Positions 9,116-17,645 are shown, counted from the stretch's first letter. The stretch: DNA of 64,000 nucleotides from Aedoeadaptatus coli (GCF_900343085.1 NZ_OPYI01000009.1:43194-107193), one strand, 5' to 3'. A program made the numbers and translations. Notes: generated by a model from the sequence alone, not told the origin.

Positions 9116-9852
9116 AATTAAGTGGTAAAAAGATCGCCATTGGTATTTTTGTTCTCCTTGTTCTTGCGGCGGTGAACGCGATCTTCGGCAATCCTATTTC
9201 GAAGGCTTTGGCGGAGCGCGGGGCAGATAAAGTGATCGCAGAAAAGTACGGCGATTTGGATTTGTCTCGCGAAAAGGCGGTTTATAACTTTAAGCTTCCC
9301 GAGTACGTCGTGCATTTGCAAGATAAGAACAGCGTGGATTCGGCCTTTGAGTTGTGTTTCGATTCCTTCGGCCGCCTGCAAAGGGATACATACGACTTTC
9401 GCATCGACAACACGATGATGCGCTTTGACGATGCCATTCGCAAATACGGACGCGGGCTGGAGAAGGCCTACGACTTTCCCTATCAGATTACCTTATCTTT
9501 TTGGGACAAGGTGGATCCCAGGGACTATTTGACGGTGGATCAGCCCGTGGACATGAAGCATTTGCCCTTTAAGCTGCAAGCGCAGATAAAGGGCGTGGGG
9601 GACGAGGTTGCGGCGAAAGCGGCCATGGCCGTGTTGCAACGGGCTCAGGGGATTATGGATGAAGAAGGCTTGAATGTGACTGCCTATACCGTCGACCTGA
9701 CTTCAGAAAATAGAGTGAACGAAAAGGGCGAGGCGCAAAAGCCGAAGGATGAATTTTTCGCAATGGATATACCGCAGACGGTGGTGCGGGAAGGGGATGT
9801 GGATGCTCTGGAGAAAATGGCAAAGGCACAGATGACGGAAGGGAAGGAGTAA
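9112..9852 (+). CDS. YfjL-like membrane-anchored protein
   Basis: 246 residues with one N-terminal hydrophobic anchor (about residues 8-25), then an extracytoplasmic domain. The opening after the anchor, NPISKALAE followed by a helix ending EKYGDLDL, is reminiscent of Bacillus YfjL-type proteins, whose function is unknown. The rest is a mixed alpha/beta domain with no catalytic motif that I can name. It lies between two small membrane proteins, with a 4-base overlap before it and 3 bases after it, so the three probably act together at the membrane. Confidence 0.65.
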   Translation: MKLSGKKIAIGIFVLLVLAAVNAIFGNPISKALAERGADKVIAEKYGDLDLSREKAVYNFKLPEYVVHLQDKNSVDSAFELCFDSFGRLQRDTYDFRIDNTMMRFDDAIRKYGRGLEKAYDFPYQITLSFWDKVDPRDYLTVDQPVDMKHLPFKLQAQIKGVGDEVAAKAAMAVLQRAQGIMDEEGLNVTAYTVDLTSENRVNEKGEAQKPKDEFFAMDIPQTVVREGDVDALEKMAKAQMTEGKE

Positions 9853-9855
9853 AAG

Positions 9856-10140
9856 ATGTGGCTCGTGTTCGGCGTCGGCGCCGCGGCGTTCGCCCTATTC
9901 AATCTCGTAAAGCTCGACAAGCATCGGGAAATCTTTCGTTGGGCGAGCTTGTCCCTCACGGCCCTGGCCCTCTGCGCTTTTTACGGTGACGGCGCCGCCC
10001 GAGTCGCCCGTGGCGATTGGGGCGGGCTTATGGACACCATGCCCACCTTGAGCCGCGCCCTGTGGATTCTGACCATAGTTTCAATTGTGCTGAACGGGAT
10101 GGATCTTTTTAAAGAAGGCGGTTCTTCACAAAGTAAATGA
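9856..10140 (+). CDS. Small membrane protein, 94 residues
   Basis: No recognised family. Three hydrophobic segments (about 1-18, 27-45 and 66-83) are separated by short charged loops, and the C-terminus is hydrophilic. The GGAAGGAG site of the preceding gene's end serves its ATG. It is the last gene of the three-gene membrane unit and is followed at once by a terminator. Confidence 0.65.
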   Translation: MWLVFGVGAAAFALFNLVKLDKHREIFRWASLSLTALALCAFYGDGAARVARGDWGGLMDTMPTLSRALWILTIVSIVLNGMDLFKEGGSSQSK

Positions 10141-10146
10141 CTCACG

Positions 10147-10171
10147 AAAGCTCGCTGATGCGGGCTTTTTT
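10147..10171 (+). terminator. Intrinsic terminator
   Basis: A 9-bp stem (10147-10155 with 10160-10168, one wobble pair) with a 4-base loop and a T run. It ends the membrane-protein unit. Confidence 0.8.
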
Positions 10172-10206
10172 GTTGAATTTATGGGAGAATGGCAAACCGA
10201 GGAACA

Positions 10207-10215
10207 TGATATAAT
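10207..10215 (+). promoter_or_regulatory. Extended -10 promoter for the AlbA_2 gene
   Basis: TGATATAAT (TG-n-TATAAT) lies about 30 bases before the start codon, with a second TATAAT at 10220-10225. No good -35 element is visible, which suits an extended -10 promoter. Confidence 0.5.
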
Positions 10216-10244
10216 AAAATATAATCGCTGAGAGGGGGACTACT

Positions 10245-11666
10245 TTGAATCTGAAAGATTATCCGGGAGAAACAAATTTGTATGATAAAAAAGAAAAGTT
10301 GGAAACGAACAAACCAAAGTCTTGGTTAAAATCTGTATCAGCTTTCGCCAATAGTCGTGGAGGAAAATTATTCTTTGGAGTTAAAGAAGACAATGTCGTT
10401 CTCGGGCTTGAAGACTACAAAAAAGACTCTGAAAACATTAGTGAGATTATTAAAACTAAAATGGATTCTGTTCCCGATTTTGACATGGAAATAAAAGAGA
10501 TAAATGGAAAATTTATTCTGGTTCTAACGATCTTTCCCGGAAAAAATACGCCCTATTTTGTTTTAGATGGTGGTACGAGGACAGCTTACAAAAGGGTGGG
10601 CAATCAAAGTATCCCTGCGGATCGAATTGATTTATTTAATCTTTCGTTGAAAGGCGAGCATATCAGTTATGACTCTTTAGAATCGAAAGAAAAATTAGAT
10701 GATGTGACTTTTAGAGAGCTTTCTCTAGAGTATAAAGAAAGGGTGAACCGGGAGCTTGTCGAAAGAGATTTGAAATCTTTTGGTTTAGTCAATGATGAGG
10801 ACAAACTTACTAACGCAGGTGCGTTGTTTGCCGATGGATATCAAGTTTATCAATCAAGGGTATTTTGCACACGTTGGAACGGGCTTACAAAGGCAAATGG
10901 ACGAATGGATGCTTTTGATGATGAAGAATTCGAAGGCAATATCATCTACCTTTTAAAGGCGTCGATGGATTTTGTGAAAAGAAATTCAAAAAAGATGTGG
11001 AAGAAGGGGCCCGTTTATCGTGTTGAGTACCCCGATTACCCTGAAAGGGCGGTGCAAGAAGCGCTGGTGAATGCCCTTATTCATAGGGATTATTCGGTGG
11101 TTGGAAGTGAAGTCCACGTGGATATTTACGATGATAGATTAGAAATATATTCTCCGGGCGGAATGTGTGATGGTAGTTTTATTCAAGAGCTGGACCCTTT
11201 GGATGTATCTTCCATTCGAAGGAATCCAATCTTAGCGGATTTATTTTCGAGAATGGGCTTAATGGAACGGCGCGGCTCCGGACTTCGCAAGATTGTGGAA
11301 GCCTATGAATTGGAGGAGGGCTATCAAAGCAAGTTTATACCGCTATTTCGATCGACGGAATCCTCATTTAGAACCATCCTAAAGAATTTAAATTATGATA
11401 CCGAAAATGACACCCAAAATGACACCCAAAATGACACTCAAAACAGAAGCAAACGCTTAAAACCCGACGAACGGCGTGAAAAAATCGTTGAGATGATGAG
11501 GAATAAGTCTGAAATCACCTCTCTCGAGTTGTCGGAGCTGTTTTCGGTTTCATTAATTACGATAAAAAGGGATCTGAAGAAATTAACAGATGAGAATGTA
11601 ATTGAGTATGTAGGGAGTGCAAAAGATGGCTTTTGGAGCGTAAAAAGTAAAAATGAAGTGAAGTAG
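10245..11666 (+). CDS. AlbA_2 / GHKL-ATPase-like protein with C-terminal winged helix
   Basis: 473 residues. The N-terminus (about 20-130) is an AlbA_2 (Schlafen-type) domain, with SAFANSRGGKLFFGV as its typical core. Residues about 270-360 form the HATPase_c_4-like part, with the E-ALVNALIHRDY and RGSGL motifs. Then comes a low-complexity NDTQ repeat, followed by a helix-turn-helix (SLELSELFSVSLITIKRDL). Such proteins are usually annotated as ATP-binding regulators; some occur near defence genes. The start is TTG, with a GAGAGGGGG site just upstream. The gene is clearly more AT-rich than its neighbours and lies 1.6 kb after a restriction system, which points to separate acquisition. The molecular role is unknown. 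Confidence 0.85.
   Translation: MNLKDYPGETNLYDKKEKLETNKPKSWLKSVSAFANSRGGKLFFGVKEDNVVLGLEDYKKDSENISEIIKTKMDSVPDFDMEIKEINGKFILVLTIFPGKNTPYFVLDGGTRTAYKRVGNQSIPADRIDLFNLSLKGEHISYDSLESKEKLDDVTFRELSLEYKERVNRELVERDLKSFGLVNDEDKLTNAGALFADGYQVYQSRVFCTRWNGLTKANGRMDAFDDEEFEGNIIYLLKASMDFVKRNSKKMWKKGPVYRVEYPDYPERAVQEALVNALIHRDYSVVGSEVHVDIYDDRLEIYSPGGMCDGSFIQELDPLDVSSIRRNPILADLFSRMGLMERRGSGLRKIVEAYELEEGYQSKFIPLFRSTESSFRTILKNLNYDTENDTQNDTQNDTQNRSKRLKPDERREKIVEMMRNKSEITSLELSELFSVSLITIKRDLKKLTDENVIEYVGSAKDGFWSVKSKNEVK
11406..11441 (+). repeat. In-frame 12-bp tandem repeat (NDTQ x3)
   Basis: Three copies of AATGACACCCAA, the last with one change, encode Asn-Asp-Thr-Gln three times. The flanking codons (DTE before, N after) look like decayed copies. 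The unit length keeps frame, so copy number could vary without breaking the gene. Confidence 0.9.
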
Positions 11667-11776
11667 CAATTGAATCATTATAGAAACTCCTTGCGATCAA
11701 TTGTATGAATTTAATTATCCGATAACAGAATAAGAAGGCAGCCGAGACGTGGACTCGGTTGTTTCGCCATAGGAAG

Positions 11777-11802
11777 AAGGCGCCGATTTCGGCGCCTTTT
11801 TG
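11777..11802. terminator. Terminator hairpin between converging genes
   Basis: A 10-bp GC-rich inverted repeat (11777-11786 with 11789-11798) is followed by TTTTT on the plus strand and a T/C-rich tract on the minus strand. It sits between the AlbA_2 gene and the converging VWA gene and may serve both. Confidence 0.75.
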
Positions 11803-11810
11803 CGTATCTG

Positions 11811-13478
11811 CTAATTCATTTTCACCAGTTCTTTTTGGATCCACTTGCCCGCCACGTGGGCGATCTGTTCGATTTTTTGGATCTTCACGAAGCGGTGGCG
11901 ATAGAGTTTTTCCGCGTTGTCCACGTGATCGCTGTTTAAGAGGGCGAGGATTTTCACGTTTTTTCGCGCCAGGGCGTCCAGGTAGCGGGCGGTGTCGTCG
12001 AGGGCTGGCCCTTCGAAATAGGATTTGTTCAGGCGCAGGCCCTTTCCCGTAAGGGGATGAAAGTCGCAGGGATTGGCGTCGGTGAGGACGATGGAAAGCT
12101 GCGGCGCTTTGGTGTCGAGAAGGACGGGGTAGGCCTTGAAGAAGAGGCCGTCCCGATTCCAGCCCATGGATTTGTAGCGGAAGATTTTTTTCATGTCGGC
12201 ATCGTCGTCGTAGTCTTTCAAGATGGTAATGACGGTGGTGTCCTCCACCGTTTGGTAGCAGAGGATGCGGTTTTGAATGCCGTTGTTTTCCAGTGATTTG
12301 GAGAGAATGTAGGCTTCGATGGCGATAGTCGATTCGATAGCGAGGAGGGAGGCGGAGGCGTCGAGGATGAGATCCACGCGAAAGCTCGGCCCCGGGTGCA
12401 TGTTTTTCCGCTCGAAGATGGCGGCGCGGTTGGAGATTTCGGCGCGAAAGGCGCGGCGGGAAATGAGCTTGCCGCGGCGGGCTACTTCGCCGTCTAAGGT
12501 GGTGACAGAGGCCAGTTTCAACTTAAAGGCCCGGGTCAAGTCGCTGATGGCGCGGTTGTAGCTGTTTTTGTTTTCCTGAAATTTCATGAGGTGGCGGCGC
12601 ACGGTGCGGGCGTTTAAATCCTGATCCGCGCTCTTGTCTTTCTCGTCGATGCCCCGGGTAAAGTAGATGCGGGATTTTCTGTGGCCTTCCGTGCAAATGG
12701 CTCGGTTCAGTGCCAAGCTCTTTTCGTCGGAGAAGAGGTTTTTGCCGAAGGTTTTTTCGATTTCCTCTTCCCGGTCTTTTTTCATGCGGCGAAGGAAATT
12801 GAAGACGACGGGCATGTCGCCGCCCTCGCCCTCTCTGTGAAACATGGCGGGCACATTGGAGCGCTCGATGGAGATGTAGCCGGGGATAGAAAAGAGATGG
12901 ATGGCGGGAAGCCAAGGCGGCAGGCGCCGGGTGTGTTCTCGGTAGTGCAGATAGCGGGCGAAGAGATCCGGCACACGGGCCACGAGGTTTTCCGCCGTCG
13001 TGTCCTCGGGGAGGCGAAGAGCATCGTAGATGGCCGCCTCTTTTTTGTTGAGCTTTTTGTAAGGGCGGCCCAGGATGTCGTGGGTGCGCTTCATTTCCAT
13101 GGCGTAGAAAAGGGGCACGCGAAGGGCCAGGGTGCGCCGGCGCAGGTCGTGGGCGTCGTCTAAGAAGCGGCGGGCGAAGTCGATCCTGAGATCCGACAGC
13201 ACCGGGCGCTCATCGACTTCGCGGCCATAAACCCATTCTTCCAAAAGGTAGAGGGCGAAGAGATCGTATTTCTCCCGCTGCATTTGGCCGGACCAAGAGG
13301 AGAAGAGGCGCTCCAAGGTGTCGGCGCCGAAGTATTTTGCGGCGAGGCCCAGGATGAGGTTTAAGTAGAAATCCGGATTGCCCGCCAGATCTTCTCCGTA
13401 GAGGACGGGGGAGAAGCCGTAGTTTTCCGCCCCGGCCCACTGGAGATTGTCGATTCTGTTTTTTCCGTGGCTTTTCAT
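11811..13478 (-). CDS. VWA-domain protein (CobT/NorD-like)
   Basis: 555 residues. The first 360 or so are helical and charged with no recognised motif. The C-terminal von Willebrand factor A domain starts around 365 and keeps the metal-ion-dependent adhesion motif DASAS (373-377), with a possible downstream metal contact at TDANP (466-470). Proteins of this layout pair with MoxR AAA+ ATPases and act as adaptors for remodelling or metal insertion into a client. The ATPase gene lies directly upstream, three bases apart. No obvious client enzyme sits in the pair's own operon. Family is clear; client unknown. Confidence 0.8.
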   Translation of the reverse strand: MKSHGKNRIDNLQWAGAENYGFSPVLYGEDLAGNPDFYLNLILGLAAKYFGADTLERLFSSWSGQMQREKYDLFALYLLEEWVYGREVDERPVLSDLRIDFARRFLDDAHDLRRRTLALRVPLFYAMEMKRTHDILGRPYKKLNKKEAAIYDALRLPEDTTAENLVARVPDLFARYLHYREHTRRLPPWLPAIHLFSIPGYISIERSNVPAMFHREGEGGDMPVVFNFLRRMKKDREEEIEKTFGKNLFSDEKSLALNRAICTEGHRKSRIYFTRGIDEKDKSADQDLNARTVRRHLMKFQENKNSYNRAISDLTRAFKLKLASVTTLDGEVARRGKLISRRAFRAEISNRAAIFERKNMHPGPSFRVDLILDASASLLAIESTIAIEAYILSKSLENNGIQNRILCYQTVEDTTVITILKDYDDDADMKKIFRYKSMGWNRDGLFFKAYPVLLDTKAPQLSIVLTDANPCDFHPLTGKGLRLNKSYFEGPALDDTARYLDALARKNVKILALLNSDHVDNAEKLYRHRFVKIQKIEQIAHVAGKWIQKELVKMN

Positions 13479-13481
13479 GGG

Positions 13482-14366
13482 TCAGTCCGTGAGATCGGCG
13501 AGATACAAGGGGGCTTTGAAGCGGGCCTTGAAGAGATCGGCGAGGAGCGCTTCTTCGAAGGGATCGAAGAGCTTGTTTGACAAGGTCATGGCGAGGGCGT
13601 CGTTCAGCTCCAGGCCTTCTTTTACGAGATCCAGGGCATCGAAGAGGCCGCGAATGTCCACGGCGTGGCGGGCGATTTCGTTGGCGGCGGCTTTTTTGTC
13701 CATATCCGCTACGAGGCGGGCCAGGTCGCGAACGAAGGCGGGCTTCAGATTCGGGTAGGTCTCCTCGATCAGTTGCTTGAGATCATTCTCGGCCATGGCG
13801 GGCATTTTCAACACGACGAAGCGGGAGAGCAGGGCTTCGTTTAAGTCCCGGGTGCCTTCGTAGCCTTCGTTCATGGTGGCGATGAAGCGGGTGGCCGGGT
13901 GGATCTTAATGAGGTCGTAGCCGGGCATATCGATGATGCGGCGGTAGTCCAAGGTGGAGTGGAGCACGGCCAGGGCTTCGTTTTTCGCCATGTTGATTTC
14001 ATCGAGGACGGCGAAGCCCCCGACTTTCGACGCCATGGTAATGGGGCCTTCCCGAAAGAAGACATTGCCGTCTCTTAAGCTGTCGTCGCCGATGAGGGCC
14101 GCGGCGTCGATGCTCATGTGCAGGGATACGTTCCACAGGGGCCGCTGAAAGAGTTTGGCCAAATTTTCCGCCAGCACGTTTTTGCCCGTGGACTTTTCGC
14201 CGACGAGGAGCAAATTTTTTCCGGATAAAATAGCGGCGGTGGCGGCCTTGAGGATTTCCTCGCCGTGGTAGCGGAAGCGGGGGTCGGGGATGCGGCTCGT
14301 ATAGGCTTCGGGGACGGGATAGTTTTCGATAAATGCTTGAATGGGGTCTCTTTGATTCATGTTCAT
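13482..14366 (-). CDS. MoxR-family AAA+ ATPase (CbbQ/NirQ-like)
   Basis: 294 residues and one AAA+ module. The Walker A is GEKSTGKN (56-63), in which the final Ser/Thr that normally contacts Mg is Asn. Walker B is VLDEIN (120-125), sensor 1 is ATMN (163-166), and an arginine-finger candidate is Arg182 in LLSRF. A C-terminal lid helix bundle follows. MoxR ATPases work with VWA partners as chaperones, and the partner is the next gene. The start at 14366 has only a weak GAGAG site; another ATG lies two codons downstream. Confidence 0.85.
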   Translation of the reverse strand: MNMNQRDPIQAFIENYPVPEAYTSRIPDPRFRYHGEEILKAATAAILSGKNLLLVGEKSTGKNVLAENLAKLFQRPLWNVSLHMSIDAAALIGDDSLRDGNVFFREGPITMASKVGGFAVLDEINMAKNEALAVLHSTLDYRRIIDMPGYDLIKIHPATRFIATMNEGYEGTRDLNEALLSRFVVLKMPAMAENDLKQLIEETYPNLKPAFVRDLARLVADMDKKAAANEIARHAVDIRGLFDALDLVKEGLELNDALAMTLSNKLFDPFEEALLADLFKARFKAPLYLADLTD

Positions 14367-14502
14367 CTCTCATTTGCTTGTTTCAATGGCTTCGGTGTGC
14401 GTTCAATACATGAACGAGTGGTCTTATTTGTATTGTACCACGAAAATCCGCCGCCGTTAAAAGTCGGCCCTTCCGTAAAAGCACGAGCTCGGGATTTTCC
14501 CC

Positions 14503-14536
14503 ACGAAAAAAGCCCGCCGAAGCGGGCTCTTTCGTA
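14503..14536 (-). terminator. Terminator of the 2-oxoacid oxidoreductase operon
   Basis: A 7-bp GC stem (14511-14517 with 14522-14528) and a TTCG loop on the minus strand are followed by a T run read on the minus strand. It lies just after the ferritin-like gene. Confidence 0.85.
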
Positions 14537-14551
14537 AGGAAACTCTTCTCT

Positions 14552-15046
14552 CTAGAAGGGTTCAAAGTTTTGCATGTTCCACCATTCTTGTTGGTAGATG
14601 TCGTATTGTTTTTGAAGGGTTTCGACGTGGCTTTCTTCCCATTTCGCTAAGATGTCGAAAAGCTTTTTGGATTCTTCGCTTTCAACTTTTTCTTTTGCTT
14701 CGGTGTAGAACTTCACGGAATCTTTTTCCATGTTCAGGCCTACGGAGAAGACGGTAACTGCCAGGCGAACCATGTCTTCGTCTACCTTGTCCCATTTGAA
14801 GATGCCCGGAGAGGGAACTTCTTTTTTCAGGGTTTCGGGATCGAAGTTAATGCTTCTGGAGTCGTCGATGAGCTTTTCGGAAAGGCTCTTTAAATATTCG
14901 ATGTGATCTTCTTCTTGGCGTGCCAAGTCTAAAAGTGCGTCTTTCGTCGAAGAGGGAGCGAATTTGTCTGCAGACAGTTTGTAGAATTCAGCGCCTTCCA
15001 CTTCGTTGAGCATGGCTTGTCTTAAGATTTCAACTTCATTACGCAT
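14552..15046 (-). CDS. Ferritin-like/rubrerythrin-type diiron protein
   Basis: 164-residue four-helix protein. The diiron ligand pattern is visible: Glu17/Glu20 in helix 1, E45-x-x-H48, Glu107 and E137-x-x-H140. There is no C-terminal rubredoxin domain, so it is an erythrin-like protein, not a full rubrerythrin. It is the last gene of the 2-oxoacid oxidoreductase operon, overlapping the gamma-subunit gene by 8 bases. A likely role is removing peroxide or handling iron next to the oxygen-sensitive iron-sulfur enzyme; that is inference from context. Confidence 0.85.
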   Translation of the reverse strand: MRNEVEILRQAMLNEVEGAEFYKLSADKFAPSSTKDALLDLARQEEDHIEYLKSLSEKLIDDSRSINFDPETLKKEVPSPGIFKWDKVDEDMVRLAVTVFSVGLNMEKDSVKFYTEAKEKVESEESKKLFDILAKWEESHVETLQKQYDIYQQEWWNMQNFEPF

Positions 15047-15593
15047 TGAGGATCTCCTTCATTTTGTTTTCGCCGAATTTCAGAGCGTCTAAGTTCATCT
15101 TCATGATCTTTTCGCCTTTTTTGCCGTAGAGTTTGTCAACGGCTTTTTCAAGGGCTTCTTGGCTAACCATGTTCAGTACCGTGTTAAATGCGCCGATCAT
15201 GATCATGTTCAGAACTCTCGGGTTGCCGTATTCTTCGGTCAGTTGGTTGACGGGCAGGTGGTGAGAAGTGATGTCTTTTCTGGAGGTGTCCTTGCTGACC
15301 AGGGAGCTGTTAATGAAAATGTGGCCGCCCGGTGCGACATAGGATTCGAATTTATCCAGAGAAGGTTCGTTCATAACGATGGCTGCATCGGCGGTAGAGA
15401 TGTTCGGTGCGCCGATGGGTTCGTCGGAGATAATGACGGAGCAGTTTGCAGCGCCGCCACGCATAGCGGGACCGTAGGAAGGTAACCAGGATACGTGTTT
15501 GTTATCGAACATGCCGGCATAGGTCAATAATTGGCCGATACCCATAACGCCTTGGCCGCCGAAGCCGGATACAATTACTCTGTTTGTAGTCAT
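15039..15593 (-). CDS. 2-oxoacid:ferredoxin oxidoreductase, gamma subunit
   Basis: 184 residues with the gamma-subunit core: GFGGQGV near residue 10 and the SYGPAMRGG segment near 40. This subunit contacts the alpha/beta catalytic core in 2-oxoacid:ferredoxin oxidoreductases, which convert a 2-oxoacid and CoA to acyl-CoA, CO2 and reduced ferredoxin. Its start shares a base with the beta-subunit stop. The subunit order here (delta ferredoxin, alpha, beta, gamma) is that of VOR/KOR-type enzymes. Substrate (branched-chain 2-oxoacid or 2-oxoglutarate) cannot be fixed by sight. Confidence 0.9.
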   Translation of the reverse strand: MTTNRVIVSGFGGQGVMGIGQLLTYAGMFDNKHVSWLPSYGPAMRGGAANCSVIISDEPIGAPNISTADAAIVMNEPSLDKFESYVAPGGHIFINSSLVSKDTSRKDITSHHLPVNQLTEEYGNPRVLNMIMIGAFNTVLNMVSQEALEKAVDKLYGKKGEKIMKMNLDALKFGENKMKEILNA

Positions 15594-16339
15594 TATAGAT
15601 CCTCCCCGTTACGCAGATTTCCTAAAGGATAGTAGGGAATCATGTTTTCTTCTAACCATTTCAACGCTTCTGCCGGCGGGTAACCCCAGTTGGTCGGGCA
15701 AGCGGAAAGTACTTCGACGATACCGAAGCCTTTGCCTTCTAATTGAATTTCGAAGCAGCGTTTGATGGCTTTTTTCGCTTTGCGGATGTTTGCCGGTGTG
15801 TTAACTGCAACACGTTCGACGAATTTTGCGCCGTCGATGGTAGCGAGCATTTCGGCAATGCGAATGGGGCGTCCGGACCAGTCAACTTGACGACCGGTGG
15901 GAGAAGTGGTGGTCTTTTGGCCGATCAGGGTCGTGGGGGCCATTTGGCCGCCGGTCATACCGTAGATGGCGTTGTTAACGAAGATGGTGGAAATCTTTTC
16001 GCCGCGGTGAGCCGCTTGAACGATTTCGCCGGAACCGATGGATGCCAAGTCGCCGTCGCCTTGGTAGGTGAAGACGAATTTGTCCGGAGTGGAGCGTTTA
16101 ATCCCGGTAGCGACAGCCGGTGCACGGCCGTGGGCTGCTTCGTACATGTCGCAGTTGAAGTATTTGTATGCGAGTACGGCACAACCTACCGGTGCGATAC
16201 CGATGGTGTTGCCGGTAAGGCCTAATTCTTCCAAGCATTCAGCCACGAGTTTGTGGATGACGCCGTGGGTACAGCCGGGGCAGTAGTGTGTGGGGACATC
16301 GGTTAATGCTTTGCTTTTCGTGTAGATGAGTTTTTCCAT
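15593..16339 (-). CDS. 2-oxoacid:ferredoxin oxidoreductase, beta subunit (thiamine-diphosphate binding)
   Basis: 248 residues. The thiamine diphosphate motif begins at GDGD (94-97) and reaches the NN at 122-123, followed by YGMTGGQ. The N-terminal CPGC (20-23) and later cysteines could help bind a cluster. It carries the decarboxylation centre of the complex with the alpha subunit, whose gene ends two bases upstream. Length and motifs are normal for VOR/KOR beta chains. Confidence 0.92.
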   Translation of the reverse strand: MEKLIYTKSKALTDVPTHYCPGCTHGVIHKLVAECLEELGLTGNTIGIAPVGCAVLAYKYFNCDMYEAAHGRAPAVATGIKRSTPDKFVFTYQGDGDLASIGSGEIVQAAHRGEKISTIFVNNAIYGMTGGQMAPTTLIGQKTTTSPTGRQVDWSGRPIRIAEMLATIDGAKFVERVAVNTPANIRKAKKAIKRCFEIQLEGKGFGIVEVLSACPTNWGYPPAEALKWLEENMIPYYPLGNLRNGEDL

Positions 16340-16340
16340 T

Positions 16341-17399
16341 TTACGCCTCCAATAACTTTAAAGCTACGTCTGCGATTTCTTCAGCCGTGGGGATCATACC
16401 GCCTTGGCGTCCGTAGAATTCAACGGGGATTCTACCGAGAACGGCGAGACGTACGTCTTCGACCATTTGACCTTGGTTTAATTCCACGTCTAAGATGACC
16501 TTACATTTGTCGTTGATCTTGTCGTAAGCCATATCGGGGAAAGGCCAGAGGGTAATGGGGCGCACGTAACCGACTTTGTAGCCTTTGGCTTTTAAGAGTT
16601 CGCCTGCGGACTTACAAATACGGCTGGTAGTACCGAATGCGGTGAAGACGATGTCAGCATCTTCGACGTCGACGACTTCGGCGCGTTTTTCGTTTTCAAC
16701 GATGGTTTTGTATTTTTTGATTAACTTAATGTTTTGTGCCTCTAATTCTTCGGGAGAGAGGAAGAGGGAGTTGATGATGTGGGGTTCCCGTTTGCCTTCG
16801 GTACCGGTGGCTGCCCAGTCGGATTTGTCGAAGGTCTTGGTTTCGAATTCTTTGAATTCGATGGGTTCCATCATTTGGCCGAGCATACCGTCGCCGCACA
16901 TGATGACCGGGGTACGGTATTGGTCAGCTAAGTCGAAGCCTAAGTGGATTAAGTCGACCATTTCTTGGATGGATGCCGGTGCTAAGGTTAAGGTACGATA
17001 GTCGCCGTTACCACCGCCGCGTGTGGATTGGAAATAGTCGGTTTGAGACGGTTGGATGGAGCCGAGGCCCGGGCCGCCACGCATCATGTTGATGATCATG
17101 CAGGGAAGTTCGCAAGCAGCGATGTAGCTGATGCCTTCTTGCATAAGGGATACCCCGGGGGAAGAGGAACTGGTTGCTACGCGGGTACCGGTACCGGCGG
17201 AGCCGTAGAGCATGTTAATAGCTGCAACTTCCGATTCGGCTTGCAGGAAAGTACCGCCGATCTTCGGCAGTTCTCTTGCTAAGTATTCGGGAACTTCGGA
17301 TTGAGGTGTGATGGGGTAGCCAAAATATGTTTTGCAACCGGCAGCGATAAGTGCCGCGCCGACAGCTTCGTTACCTTTGATTAGAATTTTTTCAGACAT
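16341..17399 (-). CDS. vorB: 2-oxoacid:ferredoxin oxidoreductase, alpha subunit (VorB-like)
   Basis: 352 residues. Early GYPITPQSEVPEYL and the later MRGGPGLGSIQPSQTDY are typical of VorB/KorA alpha chains, which bind the substrate and the pyrophosphate side of thiamine diphosphate. It lies between the small ferredoxin and the beta subunit, 12 bases after the ferredoxin stop, with a GAAAGGAG site. The name vorB rests on overall resemblance; 2-oxoglutarate activity is the main alternative. Confidence 0.88.
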   Translation of the reverse strand: MSEKILIKGNEAVGAALIAAGCKTYFGYPITPQSEVPEYLARELPKIGGTFLQAESEVAAINMLYGSAGTGTRVATSSSSPGVSLMQEGISYIAACELPCMIINMMRGGPGLGSIQPSQTDYFQSTRGGGNGDYRTLTLAPASIQEMVDLIHLGFDLADQYRTPVIMCGDGMLGQMMEPIEFKEFETKTFDKSDWAATGTEGKREPHIINSLFLSPEELEAQNIKLIKKYKTIVENEKRAEVVDVEDADIVFTAFGTTSRICKSAGELLKAKGYKVGYVRPITLWPFPDMAYDKINDKCKVILDVELNQGQMVEDVRLAVLGRIPVEFYGRQGGMIPTAEEIADVALKLLEA

Positions 17400-17411
17400 G
17401 TGAGACTCCTT

Positions 17412-17633
17412 TCACTCTTCGATGCGGTAGACGCTGATGACAGAGTCGGGGCAGATGATCGCACAGGATGTGCATGCGATACAATCATCCGGGTTTTTTG
17501 CGTAGGCAGGTCTGTAGCCCTTCGGGTTTAATTCGTCGGTTTTAAGAGCCAAGACGTCCTTGGGGCAGACAGAGACGCATAGGGCGCAACCCTTGCAGTA
17601 CTCTTGATCGAAAGTGACTTTTCCTTTTGCCAT
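17412..17633 (-). CDS. 2x[4Fe-4S] ferredoxin, delta subunit of the 2-oxoacid oxidoreductase
   Basis: 73 residues with two complete CxxCxxCxxxCP motifs (Cys13/16/19/23 and Cys51/54/57/61), enough for two [4Fe-4S] clusters. It passes electrons from the thiamine site to free ferredoxin. Its place directly before the alpha subunit makes it the delta subunit and not a free ferredoxin. A clear AAGGAGG site precedes the start. Confidence 0.93.
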   Translation of the reverse strand: MAKGKVTFDQEYCKGCALCVSVCPKDVLALKTDELNPKGYRPAYAKNPDDCIACTSCAIICPDSVISVYRIEE

Positions 17634-17645
17634 TGGTTTTCCTCC

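Noticed and set aside
11406..11441. CRISPR-like repeat
   Set aside because: Three adjacent 12-base units without spacers, inside a coding frame; no CRISPR array occurs anywhere in the window.
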